A DNA stretch of 64,000 nucleotides from an uncultured Flavobacteriales bacterium (GTDB taxonomy: Bacteria > Bacteroidota > Bacteroidia > Flavobacteriales > JBLHRE01). Position 1 is the stretch's first letter. Each line of letters starts with the position of its first letter. The position numbers and the translations under genes are program-made. Below the pieces are notes generated by a model. It saw only the letters and a program-made list of their open reading frames with translations. It was not told where the DNA came from and ran no database searches. Location of the stretch: positions 83,945 through 147,944 of the forward strand of contig CAKZPI010000022.1 in NCBI GenBank assembly GCA_937139155.1, read 5' to 3'. Positions 39,200 to 48,080 of the stretch are shown in pieces.

Positions 39200-39229
39200 T
39201 TGAATGGGATAACTTTAGTCGTATATTTA
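39200..39229 (+). promoter_or_regulatory. Promoter of the small lipoprotein gene
   Basis: TTG (39200-39202), 19 bases, TATATTTA (39222-39229, one mismatch), then 34 bases to the ATG. It is back-to-back with the pheS promoter. Confidence 0.55.
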
Positions 39230-39263
39230 GCCGCCTCGAAAACGAAAAATTAAAGCAAGTACG

Positions 39264-39608
39264 ATGAAACGACTGATGAAAACCGGAATTTTTGCCGGGG
39301 TAATTTTAACCATAATAAGCCTAAGCACTAGCTCTTGCTATAAAGACCCCTTTTACAAAGCCTTGGTGATTGTAGAAGACACCCTTGGCAATCCTATTGA
39401 AGAAGCTGAGGTGCGATTGTATGCGCCTGTAAATGATAATCAGGTAGACACTACCCAAGAGACCAATGCCCAAGGCATTGTAGAGTTTGAATTTGAATTA
39501 GACGCCGTATTAAATATTGATGCGGTGAAGGGCACTTGGACTGGCTCTGGATTTGTTCAATTAAAAGAGAATGAGACCGTGGAAGAGACCATTATTCTTC
39601 GTCCATAA
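39264..39608 (+). CDS. Small lipoprotein with transthyretin-like fold
   Basis: 114 residues. The signal ends LSTSSC (C25). The mature part resembles a carboxypeptidase-regulatory/transthyretin-like beta-sandwich: [23 protein letters not shown], then [11 protein letters not shown] and a final VEETIILRP strand. Such domains are common on Bacteroidota surface proteins, but this copy stands alone. The role is unknown. It overlaps the end of the opposing gene by 17 bases. Confidence 0.75.
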   Translation: MKRLMKTGIFAGVILTIISLSTSSCYKDPFYKALVIVEDTLGNPIEEAEVRLYAPVNDNQVDTTQETNAQGIVEFEFELDAVLNIDAVKGTWTGSGFVQLKENETVEETIILRP

Positions 39609-39963
39609 CTTCCTCAAAAAATCCGCGGTTCTCAAAATACGTGATAACCGCTTCTTTCATTAAAACCGACTGCTGGCCTGGCTTCAAGGCTGGCAGTTTT
39701 TCTTTTAGGGTAAAATGTGGCCAACCTTCTGCATCATATTTCTCAAACTCATAATAGCCGAGGGGCTCTAAAACGGTGCAAATGGCAATATGCATGAGCT
39801 CCATTTTTTGATCTTTTTTATACTTTTTTTTGCCCTTACCAAGCTCGTTAACACCAATCAGAAACAGCACTCCCTCAAGGTTTAAGGCATCTCCCTCACC
39901 GAAGTCCTGGCCAAGTTTGGCGCAGAGCTCCTTCCATTTTTCAGCTGAATTTTTATTTTTCAT
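39592..39963 (-). CDS. Conserved-looking cytoplasmic protein, unknown function
   Basis: 123 residues, charged, no signal or membrane segment. DALNLEGVLFLIGVNELGKG, MELMHIAICTVLEPLGYYEF and WPHFTLKEKLPAL look like structured conserved segments, but I do not recognise a named family. It is divergent from cvpA with 47 bases between them. TTAATTTG (39969-39976, one mismatch to the -7 box) ends five bases before its ATG, so the message may be nearly leaderless. Confidence 0.75.
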   Translation of the reverse strand: MKNKNSAEKWKELCAKLGQDFGEGDALNLEGVLFLIGVNELGKGKKKYKKDQKMELMHIAICTVLEPLGYYEFEKYDAEGWPHFTLKEKLPALKPGQQSVLMKEAVITYFENRGFFEEVMDEE

Positions 39964-40010
39964 GCTTGCAAATTAAGTGAGGAAAAGAGAAAAGAATTAC
40001 ATTCGTTGAC

Positions 40011-40601
40011 ATGAGTTATGTAGATATTGTCATTTTGGTGCCCATCGTATTTGCGGCCATCCGTGGATATAGGAAGGGTTTTATTGCTGAGATCACCTCT
40101 TTGCTTGCATTGGTGTTGGGAGTTTTTGGGGCAATTCATCTATCTTATTACTTAGCTGATATCATTGTTGACTTTGGCTGGGCAGAAGAAGATAATAGGT
40201 TTTTAGGTCCGATTGCCTTCATGGTAACCTTCATGGCCATTGTCATGTCGCTTAACCTCATCGGAAACCTGGTAACTTCCATGCTCAACATTGTAGCCCT
40301 AGGCTTAATGAACCGTTTGGCGGGAATTCTTTTTGGGGTTGCCAAAATGGTTTTAATTCTAGGAGTTGTAACCGTAATCATTGATAGTTTTGGAAAGGAA
40401 AAGCCCATTATTCCTGAGAAAATGATGGAAGATTCCTTATTGCTTGAGCCCTTACGTTCAGTGGCCACCAATGTGGTTCCTGCCATCAAAGATCTGATTC
40501 TCTGGGACCAAATTCCAAAGTCTTTGGAGGAGCTTGAAGACGCCATAGACGATTCACAGCGGCCCAAAGAGCTTCGACCTTTGAAGCGAAATAAGGATTA
40601 A
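40011..40601 (+). CDS. cvpA: CvpA family membrane protein
   Basis: 196 residues with four or five membrane helices. VDIVILVPIVFAAIRGYRKGFIAEI and the long central helices fit the CvpA family, first described for colicin V production in E. coli; its exact activity is still unclear. A charged tail of about 50 residues (EELEDAIDDSQRPKEL) is cytoplasmic. TACATTCG at 39998-40005 (one mismatch) ends five bases before the ATG. The stop directly abuts the opposing pgk stop. Confidence 0.88.
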   Translation: MSYVDIVILVPIVFAAIRGYRKGFIAEITSLLALVLGVFGAIHLSYYLADIIVDFGWAEEDNRFLGPIAFMVTFMAIVMSLNLIGNLVTSMLNIVALGLMNRLAGILFGVAKMVLILGVVTVIIDSFGKEKPIIPEKMMEDSLLLEPLRSVATNVVPAIKDLILWDQIPKSLEELEDAIDDSQRPKELRPLKRNKD

Positions 40602-41792
40602 TTATTTCAAAATTGCGGCAATACCAGGAAGGGTTTTGCCCTCTAGGTATTCAAGCATGGCTCCTCCACCGGTTGAAACATAAGACACCTTGTCTTGGTA
40701 CCCGAATTTTTTAACGGCAGCTACTGAGTCTCCACCGCCTACCAGGCTAAAGGTTCCGTTTTCGGTAGCCTCCGCAATGGCATCGGCAATGGCTTTGGTT
40801 CCTTTAGCGAAGGCATCCATTTCAAATACCCCCATGGGTCCGTTCCAAAGGATGGTTTTTGCATTTCGAATGGCATCCGCGAAAGCTTTCATTGTATTCG
40901 GACCAATATCTAGGCCCATCCAACCATCCGGAATTTCACCTATGCCTGAAACACCTGTATTCGCATCCGGCTTAAAGGCATCGGCATTGGTAGAGTCTTG
41001 AGGAATCAAAAGGTCAACCCCTTTTTTCTCAGCTTCTTCCATGATTTCTCGAGCCAGGTCAAGGTAATCGTCCTCAACCATTGAGCTTCCAATTTTACCC
41101 CCGGCAGCCTTGGCAAAAGTATAGCTCATTCCTCCTCCGATCATGATTTGATCAACCTTATCAATTAGCTGCCGAATGATGGTGATTTTAGACGAAACCT
41201 TTGCCCCTCCTAAAATGGCCAAAACCGGAGACTTACCGCTATCCAGTACTTTTTGAACATTTTTAATCTCACCGGCCATCACAAAACCAAAGCATTTTTC
41301 AGCCCCAAACTCGTCGGCAATTATGGCCGTACTTGCATGTGCCCTATGGGCGGTTCCGAAGGCATCGTTTACATAAACATCTCCCAGTTCAGCTAGTGCC
41401 TTGGCAAAAGTTTTGTCTCCTGCCTTTTCTTGAGGATAGAAACGAAGGTTTTCCAAAAGCAAAACCTCCCCAGCCAATAGGGCATTTGATTTGTCCTTGG
41501 CTTCTGATCCTATGCAATCACCAGAAAACAAAACTTCTGTATGCAAAAGATCCTTCAAATGGTTGGTAATATGTTTCAGAGAGAATTTCTCTTCGGGGCC
41601 TGATTTTGGCCGACCCAAATGCGACATTAGAATGACGGAGCCTCCATCGTTTAAAACCTTATTAATGGTAGGCAAGGCTGCCTGCATTCTTGTATCATCT
41701 GTAATTTCAAAGTTCTCATTCAGAGGAACATTGAAGTCTACCCGTATCAGGGCTTTCTTTCCGGCGAAATTGAAATCGTTGACTGTTTTCAT
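40602..41792 (-). CDS. pgk: Phosphoglycerate kinase
   Basis: Transfers phosphate from 1,3-bisphosphoglycerate to ADP in glycolysis. The N-terminus is [24 protein letters not shown] and the product is 396 residues. An in-frame ATG 48 bases upstream exists, but the -7 box lies between the two and family alignments begin at the inner one. Further marks are [18 protein letters not shown], the hinge region and [13 protein letters not shown] plus [18 protein letters not shown] near the C-terminus. It is divergent from the clamp-loader gene. Confidence 0.96.
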   Translation of the reverse strand: MKTVNDFNFAGKKALIRVDFNVPLNENFEITDDTRMQAALPTINKVLNDGGSVILMSHLGRPKSGPEEKFSLKHITNHLKDLLHTEVLFSGDCIGSEAKDKSNALLAGEVLLLENLRFYPQEKAGDKTFAKALAELGDVYVNDAFGTAHRAHASTAIIADEFGAEKCFGFVMAGEIKNVQKVLDSGKSPVLAILGGAKVSSKITIIRQLIDKVDQIMIGGGMSYTFAKAAGGKIGSSMVEDDYLDLAREIMEEAEKKGVDLLIPQDSTNADAFKPDANTGVSGIGEIPDGWMGLDIGPNTMKAFADAIRNAKTILWNGPMGVFEMDAFAKGTKAIADAIAEATENGTFSLVGGGDSVAAVKKFGYQDKVSYVSTGGGAMLEYLEGKTLPGIAAILK

Positions 41793-41796
41793 GGGG

Positions 41797-41804
41797 CAAA
41801 AATA
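41797..41804 (-). promoter_or_regulatory. Leaderless promoter of pgk
   Basis: On the minus strand TATTTTTG, then four bases, then the ATG. The transcript would start at or next to the start codon. Confidence 0.6.
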
Positions 41805-41851
41805 GATTTTTAAGCTTTGGTTGAGCGGAAAATTTTCCATCCTGTTTCTCC

Positions 41852-41859
41852 TATCTTTG
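41852..41859 (+). promoter_or_regulatory. Leaderless promoter of the delta-prime gene
   Basis: TATCTTTG, then CGCC, then the ATG at 41864: the same four-base spacing as pgk on the other strand. Confidence 0.6.
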
Positions 41860-41863
41860 CGCC

Positions 41864-43000
41864 ATGCAGTTTCAAGATATTCCCGGTCAAAACGAGGTCA
41901 AAGCGAGGTTAATTAAAAACATTAACTCAGGTAGAATTGCCCATGCTCAGCTATTTTCGGGCTCAGAGGGTATAGGGGTGCTCAGTTTAGTGAGGGCATG
42001 CATTCAATACCTTATGTGTCAAAACCGAGGTGAATTAGATAGCTGTGGCACTTGCCCAGCCTGCAATAAAAACTCAAAGGCCATCCACCCAGACGTTCAT
42101 TTTTCATACCCGGTTGTGACCAAAGAGAGTGGTAAAAAAGTGGTTTCTTCAGATTTTGCTGATGCTTGGCGCGGATTTCTAAAAGAATACCCTTTCGGGG
42201 ATTTGCGAACGTGGCATACTTGCATGAACGCCGAAAAGAAAACCGGGGCTATCCACGTAAGTGAGGGGGCCGCCATGCAAAAGTTCATATCTCTAAAGCC
42301 CTTTGAGAGTAAGTATCGGGTTTTGGTTGTTTGGCAAGCCGATAAAATGAATGCCGACGCGGCCAATAAACTCTTAAAAAGCCTCGAAGAACCTCCTGAA
42401 AAAACATTTTTCTTCTTGATTTCTCATGCTCCGGAAAGCCTTCTTGATACCATTTTTTCTAGAACTCAAGAGGTGCGGATAAAGCCCCCTTCGGTAGAAG
42501 ATCTTGGAAGCCTGGCAGCGTCAATGAATCTTGATGACTACCTCTTGAAGCAGGTTTTTCTAGAAAGAGATCGAAATTTGGGCCAGGCCCTTTCCGCACT
42601 AGGAAGTGGGGAAATGCTCACCGATGAATGGGAGGCGGTTTTCATTCAATGGATGCGGAATTGTTATACCGTCAAAGTTCCTGACTTGGTTGATTGGTCT
42701 GAAAAGTATGGAGGTCAATCTAGAGACTGGTTAAAGGGCTTTTTTGCCCATTGCAGCAAAATTGTGAGAGATGCCCTTATGCTACAGTACCAAGCCGCCT
42801 CTGCCGTTCCTCTGCCCCTTAAGCGGGATGGGTTTACCCTAGACAAGTTTGCTCAGTTCATACATGAAGGCAATGCCCGTGAGATTTACCAGGTTTTTGA
42901 GGATGCCATTTTCCACATTGAACGAAACGGAAATGCCAAGATTATTTTAATGGACGTTTCTGCAAAATTCACCAAACTACTAAAAGCAAAACGGGCTTAA
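41864..43000 (+). CDS. holB: DNA polymerase III delta-prime-type clamp-loader subunit
   Basis: 378 residues. The AAA+ domain begins [20 protein letters not shown], whose P-loop is degenerate (GIGVLS in place of GxGKT), as in the non-hydrolysing delta-prime subunit. A zinc-binding cysteine cluster follows (C in LMCQN, then [10 protein letters not shown]). [34 protein letters not shown] is the Walker B/sensor 1 stretch and [10 protein letters not shown] the arginine-finger neighbourhood. It would load the sliding clamp with DnaX and HolA. The stop abuts the opposing kinase gene. Confidence 0.9.
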   Translation: MQFQDIPGQNEVKARLIKNINSGRIAHAQLFSGSEGIGVLSLVRACIQYLMCQNRGELDSCGTCPACNKNSKAIHPDVHFSYPVVTKESGKKVVSSDFADAWRGFLKEYPFGDLRTWHTCMNAEKKTGAIHVSEGAAMQKFISLKPFESKYRVLVVWQADKMNADAANKLLKSLEEPPEKTFFFLISHAPESLLDTIFSRTQEVRIKPPSVEDLGSLAASMNLDDYLLKQVFLERDRNLGQALSALGSGEMLTDEWEAVFIQWMRNCYTVKVPDLVDWSEKYGGQSRDWLKGFFAHCSKIVRDALMLQYQAASAVPLPLKRDGFTLDKFAQFIHEGNAREIYQVFEDAIFHIERNGNAKIILMDVSAKFTKLLKAKRA

Positions 43001-43873
43001 TTAGATATACCGTTTTAAGAGCTGCTCAATTTGCCTTGCATACCCCCCTCCAAAAAGGATTAAATGCACCAATAATGGATATAAATTATGCAGGTCTAGC
43101 CTTTCTTGCCAGCCTTCTTGTAAGGGGTAGGCTTTATGATAGGACTCAATATAACTTGAATCAAAACCTCCAAACAAGTGGGTCATGGCAAGGTCAACCT
43201 CTCTATGGCCGTAATACACCGCCGGATCAATGAGGCAAGGCCAACCCTTTTCGTCAATCAAATAATTCCCAGACCAAAGGTCACCGTGCAAAAGGGCCGG
43301 TTTTTCTTCAGGAACCCACCGGTCAAGTTTGTGATAAAGCTTTTCAAAACTCCCAATCATATGCTTATACCCCGGGTTGGCATCAACGGCTTTTGCTAAA
43401 AGGGGGTCTAGGCGCTGGTTTACAAAAAAAGAGATCCAGTCTGGTTCAGGGGTGTTTCTTTGGGGCAAAGAGCCGATGTAATTGTCCTCTTCCCAGCCAA
43501 ATTCAGAATGGGTGATTTTATGCAAATGGGCCAAGCATGTGCCGAAATTAACCCAGAAATCACTTGATTTTCTTCCTGAAACAATCCATTCAAGCAATAG
43601 TCCTTCACCCCCTTCCCATTGAATCGGACCAAAGGACTTGGGTACGGTGAAGTCTGACTCTCGGAGGGAGTCTAAGCCTTTGTTCTCGGCCTCAAACATA
43701 TTCGGAAAGGCATTGCCCTCTTGATACTTTAAGAAGAAAACCCCTTTATTGGTTTTAAAGAAGGAGGCTTGATTGATGTCTCCGCCGGAAACCCGCTCTT
43801 TTGAATGAATAACTAAGTCATGACCCAGTTTTTCACGTAGGGCAGAACTAAGGCTTGGTATTGGATTTTCCAT
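43001..43873 (-). CDS. Fructosamine kinase family protein
   Basis: 290 residues, the usual length. SFFKTNKGVFFLKYQ near residues 36-50 is the ATP-binding lysine region, LLHGDLWSGNYLID (about 196-209) the catalytic loop with the aspartate and asparagine, and LIDPAVYYGHREVDLAMT the metal-binding part. Members phosphorylate ketosamines (often ribulosamines) formed by glycation, which start protein deglycation. It is divergent from the tRNA gene and has no operon partners. Confidence 0.9.
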   Translation of the reverse strand: MENPIPSLSSALREKLGHDLVIHSKERVSGGDINQASFFKTNKGVFFLKYQEGNAFPNMFEAENKGLDSLRESDFTVPKSFGPIQWEGGEGLLLEWIVSGRKSSDFWVNFGTCLAHLHKITHSEFGWEEDNYIGSLPQRNTPEPDWISFFVNQRLDPLLAKAVDANPGYKHMIGSFEKLYHKLDRWVPEEKPALLHGDLWSGNYLIDEKGWPCLIDPAVYYGHREVDLAMTHLFGGFDSSYIESYHKAYPLQEGWQERLDLHNLYPLLVHLILFGGGYARQIEQLLKRYI

Positions 43874-43898
43874 ATTCGAAAGAAGGGAAAAAAATTGA

Positions 43899-43928
43899 TT
43901 TGTAGAAATCCAGAAATGATTACATTTG
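43899..43928 (+). promoter_or_regulatory. tRNA-Ala promoter, both elements
   Basis: TTTG (43899-43902), 18 bases, TACATTTG (43921-43928), then 12 bases to the tRNA. This is the cleanest full promoter of the window. Confidence 0.75.
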
Positions 43929-43940
43929 CCTCCCCAAATA

Positions 43941-44014
43941 GGGGCGGTAGCTCAGCTGGCTAGAGCACTTGACTGGCAGTCAAGAGGTCGTGGGTTCGAC
44001 TCCCATCCGCTCCA
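43941..44014 (+). tRNA. tRNA-Ala (GGC)
   Basis: 74 nucleotides to the discriminator A. Acceptor arms GGGGCGG and CCGCTCC pair with a G3-U70 wobble, the alanine identity signal. D arm GCTC/GAGC, anticodon stem CTTGA/TCAAG around a loop CTGGCAG giving anticodon GGC, and a normal T arm with GGTTCGACTCC are all present. The 3' CCA is not encoded. A terminator follows 12 bases later. Confidence 0.97.
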
Positions 44015-44025
44015 CACATTGATTC

Positions 44026-44060
44026 AAACCCTTAGTTGTTCATCAGCTGAGGGTTTTTTT
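44026..44060 (+). terminator. tRNA-Ala terminator
   Basis: AAACCCT (44026-44032) pairs with AGGGTTT (44050-44056), with T-G, A-T and G-C pairs extending inward, followed by a T-run. Confidence 0.85.
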
Positions 44061-44074
44061 ATGGCAATCTGACT

Positions 44075-44516
44075 GACTAGCGACAGGAGGTTCTGAAATT
44101 TAGGATTTTAACGCCTCAACAACTCAACAGGGTGACTAGTGACTAGTGACTAGTGACTGGATGGGCTGAGATTCAGTGTCTTGGAAATTAGAAGGTTCGA
44201 GGATTCTATCAAGCCTAAACCCTCAACTATAAACTCAGACCGGAGCATCAGAGGAAAAGAGCTTAACAGGAACTAGGAATTAGGTAATAGGTAATAGGAA
44301 TCTACAACCTGCCAGAAATTACGGCATCAACAACTAAACAAGTCAGCAGGAGTGACTTGTGACTAGTGACTAGTGATTGGATGTGCTGATATTCAGCGTC
44401 TTGGCAGTTAAAAGGTTCGAGAATTCTACCAACCCTAAACCCTCAACTATAAATTCAGACCGGAGCGTCAGAGGAATCGACCTTAATAGGTAATAGGTAA
44501 TAGGAATCATGAGCCT
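44075..44516. repeat. Two tandem copies of the dispersed repeat next to the tRNA
   Basis: Two units begin with heptamer arrays at about 44,132 (four heptamers) and 44,351 (four, two mutated). Each is followed by GATATTCAG- or GAGATTCAG-type text, CTCAACTATAAA, CAGACCGGAGCGTCAGAGG-type text, and AATAGGTAATAGG then CTGCCAGAAATT. The second copy runs straight into the reverse-transcriptase fragment, whose reading frame continues 61 bases into it. No gene is seen here. Confidence 0.8.
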
Positions 44517-45072
44517 GCCAGAAATTCTTCTTTTGGATTGGGGCTTCCAACCAGCGTTGTACGTACAGATGAATGTGCTTCTTGTCAGTAAACTGACTCA
44601 AGGCTTTCATCATCAACTCATGATCTATTTCATCAAAGAAACTTTTGATGTCCAAATCTATCGCCCAGTCCAGCTTCATGCAGTTTTCCCTGCATTGTTT
44701 GATAGCCTGGTGCGCTGATTTGTTCGGTCGGTAGCCAAACGAACTTGCACTAAAGTGCTTGTCCACAATGGCTTCCAGTTCTTCTCTGATGACCATTTGA
44801 GCCGTACGGTCTAACACGGTCGGTATCCCCAACTTTCTTACCCTGCCATCGGCTTTGGGTATTTCTACTTCGCGTACAGGATGGGGAAAATAACTACCAC
44901 TAGCCATGCGGTTCCATATCGGATACAGATACTTCCGTGCATGAGCAGACACTTTGGCTATTGACATCTTGTCAACGCCTGATGCTCCGCCATTTTTCTT
45001 TACCTTCTGAAAGGCTTCCCATACCTGTCGCTTCTCTATCGGTTGCGACTTTTGTTTCTCCTCGAAAATCAT
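44455..45072 (-). pseudogene. Truncated group II intron reverse transcriptase
   Basis: 205 codons. Residues 1-185 are the N-terminal half of a group II intron maturase/RT: GGASGVDKMSI, PVREVEIPKADGRVRKLGIPTVLDRTAQM (domains 1-2), FGYRPNKSAHQAI and WAIDLDIKSFFDEIDHELMM (domain 3). Homology stops at APIQKK, just before the expected TPQGG and YADD catalytic motifs. The last ~20 codons are read from the dispersed repeat. The protein lacks the polymerase active site, thumb and maturase domain, so it cannot be functional. Confidence 0.88.
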
Positions 45073-45659
45073 CCTAAGATTTACTTAGTTGTAATACAAT
45101 TTAAAACCGTTAAGTCTGCCCCTTCGCTCCTTTCCCCTTTCGAGGACTATCAACACTACTACGGACAAATCCGTCACCAATCCATAGTATCGTTACTTTC
45201 TGCCTTGCCCGCCTGAGGCGGGTTATGGCATTTTCACACTACAAATTGGCTTCTCCTGTTCCGTAATTGAGCTGTCTAGTAAAGCTCCTGCCCTCTTTAT
45301 GCCGATTGCCACTTGACCAGTATTTCAGGTTACGCCCGCCAAGTTTTGTCTCGCAGGACCGCCCATCCTTTGATTTTGACAATACCTAAGTTGTTAACGA
45401 CACTTCTACAAGGGTTCACTCGCATCTCGTTCAGCTTCTTTACTCCTACCATAGCAGACTACTTACTCTACAAACAGCAGTAGCACTTTTGACCTTATCG
45501 CTCAAGACCACCTCGTGAAAAGGAAGCCCCATAAGGCGGTTTGACTAATATGCCTGTACATCTTAGTCGAGAGACCTTCTCTCATCTCAATTACAGTTAT
45601 GCTGTTCATTTTCAAAGAACTTAATCTTATATTGTATCCTTGAACAGCGCAGGACACAC
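44517..45659 (-). mobile_element. 5' part of a group II intron (3' half lost)
   Basis: On the minus strand a GTGTG 5' end at 45659 is followed by 587 non-coding bases before the RT ATG, a usual length for intron domains I-III. The stretch has structured, GC-containing segments such as the CCCGCCTGAGGCGGG hairpin near 45,210. Reading frames in it are not gene-like. The 3' half, including the rest of the RT and domains V-VI, is missing and replaced by the dispersed repeat. The 5' exon is a long hairpin, as class C introns prefer. Class is inferred, not computed. Confidence 0.65.
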
Positions 45660-45662
45660 AAC

Positions 45663-45797
45663 GTGGGCTAACAATGGCTAAGAAAACATAGGGCAGATAA
45701 GGCTTTCCGAAAGGTTCGTTCATTTAGCAAACCTCGGTTTCGGTGGACAAGTAATCACTTCGAAAGCCCTACGTTTCTTAGCCGAGCCGTTGTAAGC
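45663..45797. other. attC-like site A
   Basis: Left box GTGGGCTAAC (45663-45672), spacer AAT, left arm GGCTAAGAAAACATAGGG (45676-45693); right arm CCCTACGTTTCTTAGCC (45767-45783), spacer GAGCC, right box GTTGTAAGC (45789-45797). The left arm has one extra A, like the extrahelical base of attC sites. The only other arm difference is A-C on the top strand but T-G on the bottom strand. The group II intron begins three bases outside the left box. Confidence 0.6.
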
Positions 45798-45896
45798 AAG
45801 CTAAAAAAACAGCCGCACATTCAAGCACATTTGTTGCTCCGCTACGCTCCACACCAAAAGAGCTTTCACTTCCCAGCGCACAGAAAAATACATTGA

Positions 45897-46106
45897 TTAA
45901 TTATAATTCGAAGCCTGTAACTCGGATAAGGGATAAAAAGAAATAACACTCTCGCTGAACATTGAGTTTGGCTGACTAGAATACTCAAATTCCTTTCCAT
46001 TCCATATAGCAACCTGATACCCTTCATAATTCCAATTGGGACACACGCACAACACCAACTGATTAGGTTCAAGAACATCCTTGTATTTAACATCAATATA
46101 ATTCAC
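45897..46106 (-). CDS. Small unknown protein, last gene of the oxidase operon
   Basis: 69 residues starting 9 bases after the cupin stop and reading MNYIDVKYKDVLEPNQLVLC, with VAIWNGKEFEY and FYPLSELQ near the end. The layout (a tryptophan-rich strand, then a W/F..PLSEL ending) loosely recalls small DUF551-like proteins, but I do not assign a family. No signal peptide. Its closeness to the cupin gene is the main reason to accept it; it may be a degenerate remnant. Confidence 0.5.
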   Translation of the reverse strand: MNYIDVKYKDVLEPNQLVLCVCPNWNYEGYQVAIWNGKEFEYSSQPNSMFSESVISFYPLSELQASNYN

Positions 46107-46115
46107 GAACCAGTA

Positions 46116-46442
46116 TTAAGAAGTTTTGATTGCCCCTATTAACAGAAGACAAATCTCGTTTGTAGAATTAAGAATAGCATGCTTTTCTTTTGCAGGAAAC
46201 ACGAAAAAATCGCCCGATTTTCCGTCAAATTGTTGAGTGCCAATAATAAACTCAGGACTTCCTTTATGTACAAAAGCAAATTCAAGTTTATCAGGGTGTA
46301 TGTGTTCCGGGTATCTGCTTCTTGGTAATACCTTGACCAATTTAATGGTTCCATACTCAAGGTTGACTAAGTCTTTACCTAAAAACCCTTCAACTTTACC
46401 CTGCTTCCAATCTAATTGTGACAATTCTGTTTTTAGATTCAT
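46116..46442 (-). CDS. Cupin-domain protein
   Basis: 108 residues forming one small beta-barrel. RSRYPEHIHPDKLEFAFVHKG is the first cupin motif with two histidines and a glutamate as metal ligands, and KSGDFFVFPAKEKHAILN the second with its histidine. Cytoplasmic. The ligand is unknown. Its ATG overlaps the ric stop in a four-base ATGA junction, so the two are translated together; the setting suggests a role in metal or small-molecule sensing under NO stress, which is inference. Confidence 0.82.
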   Translation of the reverse strand: MNLKTELSQLDWKQGKVEGFLGKDLVNLEYGTIKLVKVLPRSRYPEHIHPDKLEFAFVHKGSPEFIIGTQQFDGKSGDFFVFPAKEKHAILNSTNEICLLLIGAIKTS

Positions 46443-47158
46443 ACCAATTCTTTTTCAAGATCCATTGCCTTCGGAAAAAGAATATTATTCTCTAAATGAA
46501 TGTGCAAGTGCAGATCATCTTCAAATTCTTTTAGCAAAGCATAAGTAACTTTATACGTATTGCAAGCATCTGATGGAGGTTTGTAATTGCTGCTTAACTC
46601 ACTAATTTTTCTAAACCTTTCTCCTTCTGTGGAGTGTTCATCCATCATTTTTTCAATTGGGTTGTTAACTGTTCCAAAAGATGGTTGCACTACGGGATCT
46701 TTACTGCTTTTAGCATTAACCAGCTTTCTAATGAATGGAAAAAGAACTAATTCTTCTCGTTTCATATGCATGGCTAATTCACCAACAGATTCATTAAATT
46801 CTTTTTTTATTTCAAGCAATTCGGGATGAGCACTTCCATGAACCTTACAAATTTTATCTAGAAAGGGTTTTATTTCTTGTGATTTATCTTCTACATACCT
46901 ATGATGTTTCTTTTCTATATAATCCACCATCAGGTCTAATGGCCAGCTGTCAAAATCAGTTTGAGTTTCGGTACTTATTGACACATTTTCTAAAGCTTCT
47001 AGTACATCGGAAACCAATATATTCCTCTTATTACATGCTTCTTGAATAGTTCTATTTCCTTGACAACAAAAATCTATACCTGCATTTTTAAACACGCTTG
47101 CTGTTCGGTAATCTTTGGCAACCACTTGGCCAATAATATCTTGATTATTGTATTTCAT
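46439..47158 (-). CDS. ric: Iron-sulfur cluster repair di-iron protein Ric (YtfE/ScdA type)
   Basis: 239 residues. The N-terminal ScdA-like domain has NAGIDFCCQGNRTIQEAC with the conserved double cysteine; a hemerythrin-like four-helix part supplies di-iron ligands: HHRYVED, HGSAHPEL, HMKREELVLFPFI, MMDEHSTEGE and HIHLENNILFPKA. Family members repair Fe-S clusters damaged by nitric oxide or oxidants. It overlaps kynA by 14 bases and the cupin gene by 4, so it is inside the operon. It is the strongest hint that the whole operon deals with NO. Confidence 0.93.
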   Translation of the reverse strand: MKYNNQDIIGQVVAKDYRTASVFKNAGIDFCCQGNRTIQEACNKRNILVSDVLEALENVSISTETQTDFDSWPLDLMVDYIEKKHHRYVEDKSQEIKPFLDKICKVHGSAHPELLEIKKEFNESVGELAMHMKREELVLFPFIRKLVNAKSSKDPVVQPSFGTVNNPIEKMMDEHSTEGERFRKISELSSNYKPPSDACNTYKVTYALLKEFEDDLHLHIHLENNILFPKAMDLEKELV

Positions 47159-48080
47159 GACTCAAAATTTTAAAGTTTTCTTCACCCCATTTTGCTATTT
47201 CTTCGCTTGACCATAAATCAGGGAAAAACTTACGTTGTTGATATTTTGGATGTAAATATTTTTTCCATTCACTACCACCTGTTGCAGCAGTATTCTCACC
47301 TTTTTTATCTAAATAATGTTGTGCTGTTTGTAAATGCACCAATGGCCAAGCTACATTGTATTGATAATCAAATTCTTTTAAAGCAAGCTTCAATTTTTCA
47401 GAAATGCTATCCATTTGAAGTATTTTATCTTCCAGTGTTTTACCTTTTTTTTGTTTGGCTATAAGAATAAGCTCTGTTTGGTATTTTTCTTCAAACTGGC
47501 TGAGGGTTAATGTCTTTTCACCCGTTTTTCTGTTGTAACCCGCATCTTTCCAGTACAAGTGATCAAAATAATCTTCAACCGTAGGATTAGCTCCTATTCG
47601 CTTTTTTCCTTGAGAGTTAACTAAATTTTGCAAACGTGTACAGTATATTTCTAGCACTCTAAACTGTGCCGACTGAAAACCACTGGCTGGAGTTAAAGTA
47701 CTTCTGAAAATGTTATAGTCATCATAACTCATTCCATACTTCATAACATCAAAAGAGTTAATCAGCATAGATGTGTAGCGGTTTAGTCGGGCAAGTTTGT
47801 CTATCCAAATATCTTCAGAAAGCTCCTCTAAAACCAATTGTTTGAGTTCATGTATCATCATTTTTAAAACCAATTCGGTTACCTGATGGTACATGATAAA
47901 TATTTCTTCGTCTTTAAAGTCGGTTCTCGGCTTTTGTAACGACAATAGGGTGTCTACACCTACATAATCCCAATAGTTTATGGGTTTAGCTTGCAACAAT
48001 CCTTTGAAGTAAGTCTCAGGATTTTCGCCCAACTTGTTGTACTTACTTTTAATCCGTTCAATCAGGTTTTCATCTGTCAT
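47145..48080 (-). CDS. kynA: Tryptophan 2,3-dioxygenase
   Basis: Haem enzyme that opens the indole ring of tryptophan to N-formylkynurenine. At 311 residues it shows the family marks: NYWDYVGVDTLLSLQ, EEIFIMYHQVTELVLKMMIHEL (substrate pocket), FRSTLTPASGFQSAQFR, and WPLVHLQTAQHYL (haem region) followed by the NTAATGGSEWKKYL loop. It overlaps the membrane-protein gene by 4 bases and ric by 14. No other kynurenine genes are adjacent. A haem protein amid NO genes may be a bystander, a haem-based NO target, or a source of signalling kynurenines; none is shown. Confidence 0.9.
   Translation of the reverse strand: MTDENLIERIKSKYNKLGENPETYFKGLLQAKPINYWDYVGVDTLLSLQKPRTDFKDEEIFIMYHQVTELVLKMMIHELKQLVLEELSEDIWIDKLARLNRYTSMLINSFDVMKYGMSYDDYNIFRSTLTPASGFQSAQFRVLEIYCTRLQNLVNSQGKKRIGANPTVEDYFDHLYWKDAGYNRKTGEKTLTLSQFEEKYQTELILIAKQKKGKTLEDKILQMDSISEKLKLALKEFDYQYNVAWPLVHLQTAQHYLDKKGENTAATGGSEWKKYLHPKYQQRKFFPDLWSSEEIAKWGEENFKILSHEIQ

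Noticed and set aside
45502..45723. A 73-codon frame in the intron 5' region
   Set aside because: It lies in the structured non-coding part of a group II intron and has no family features.
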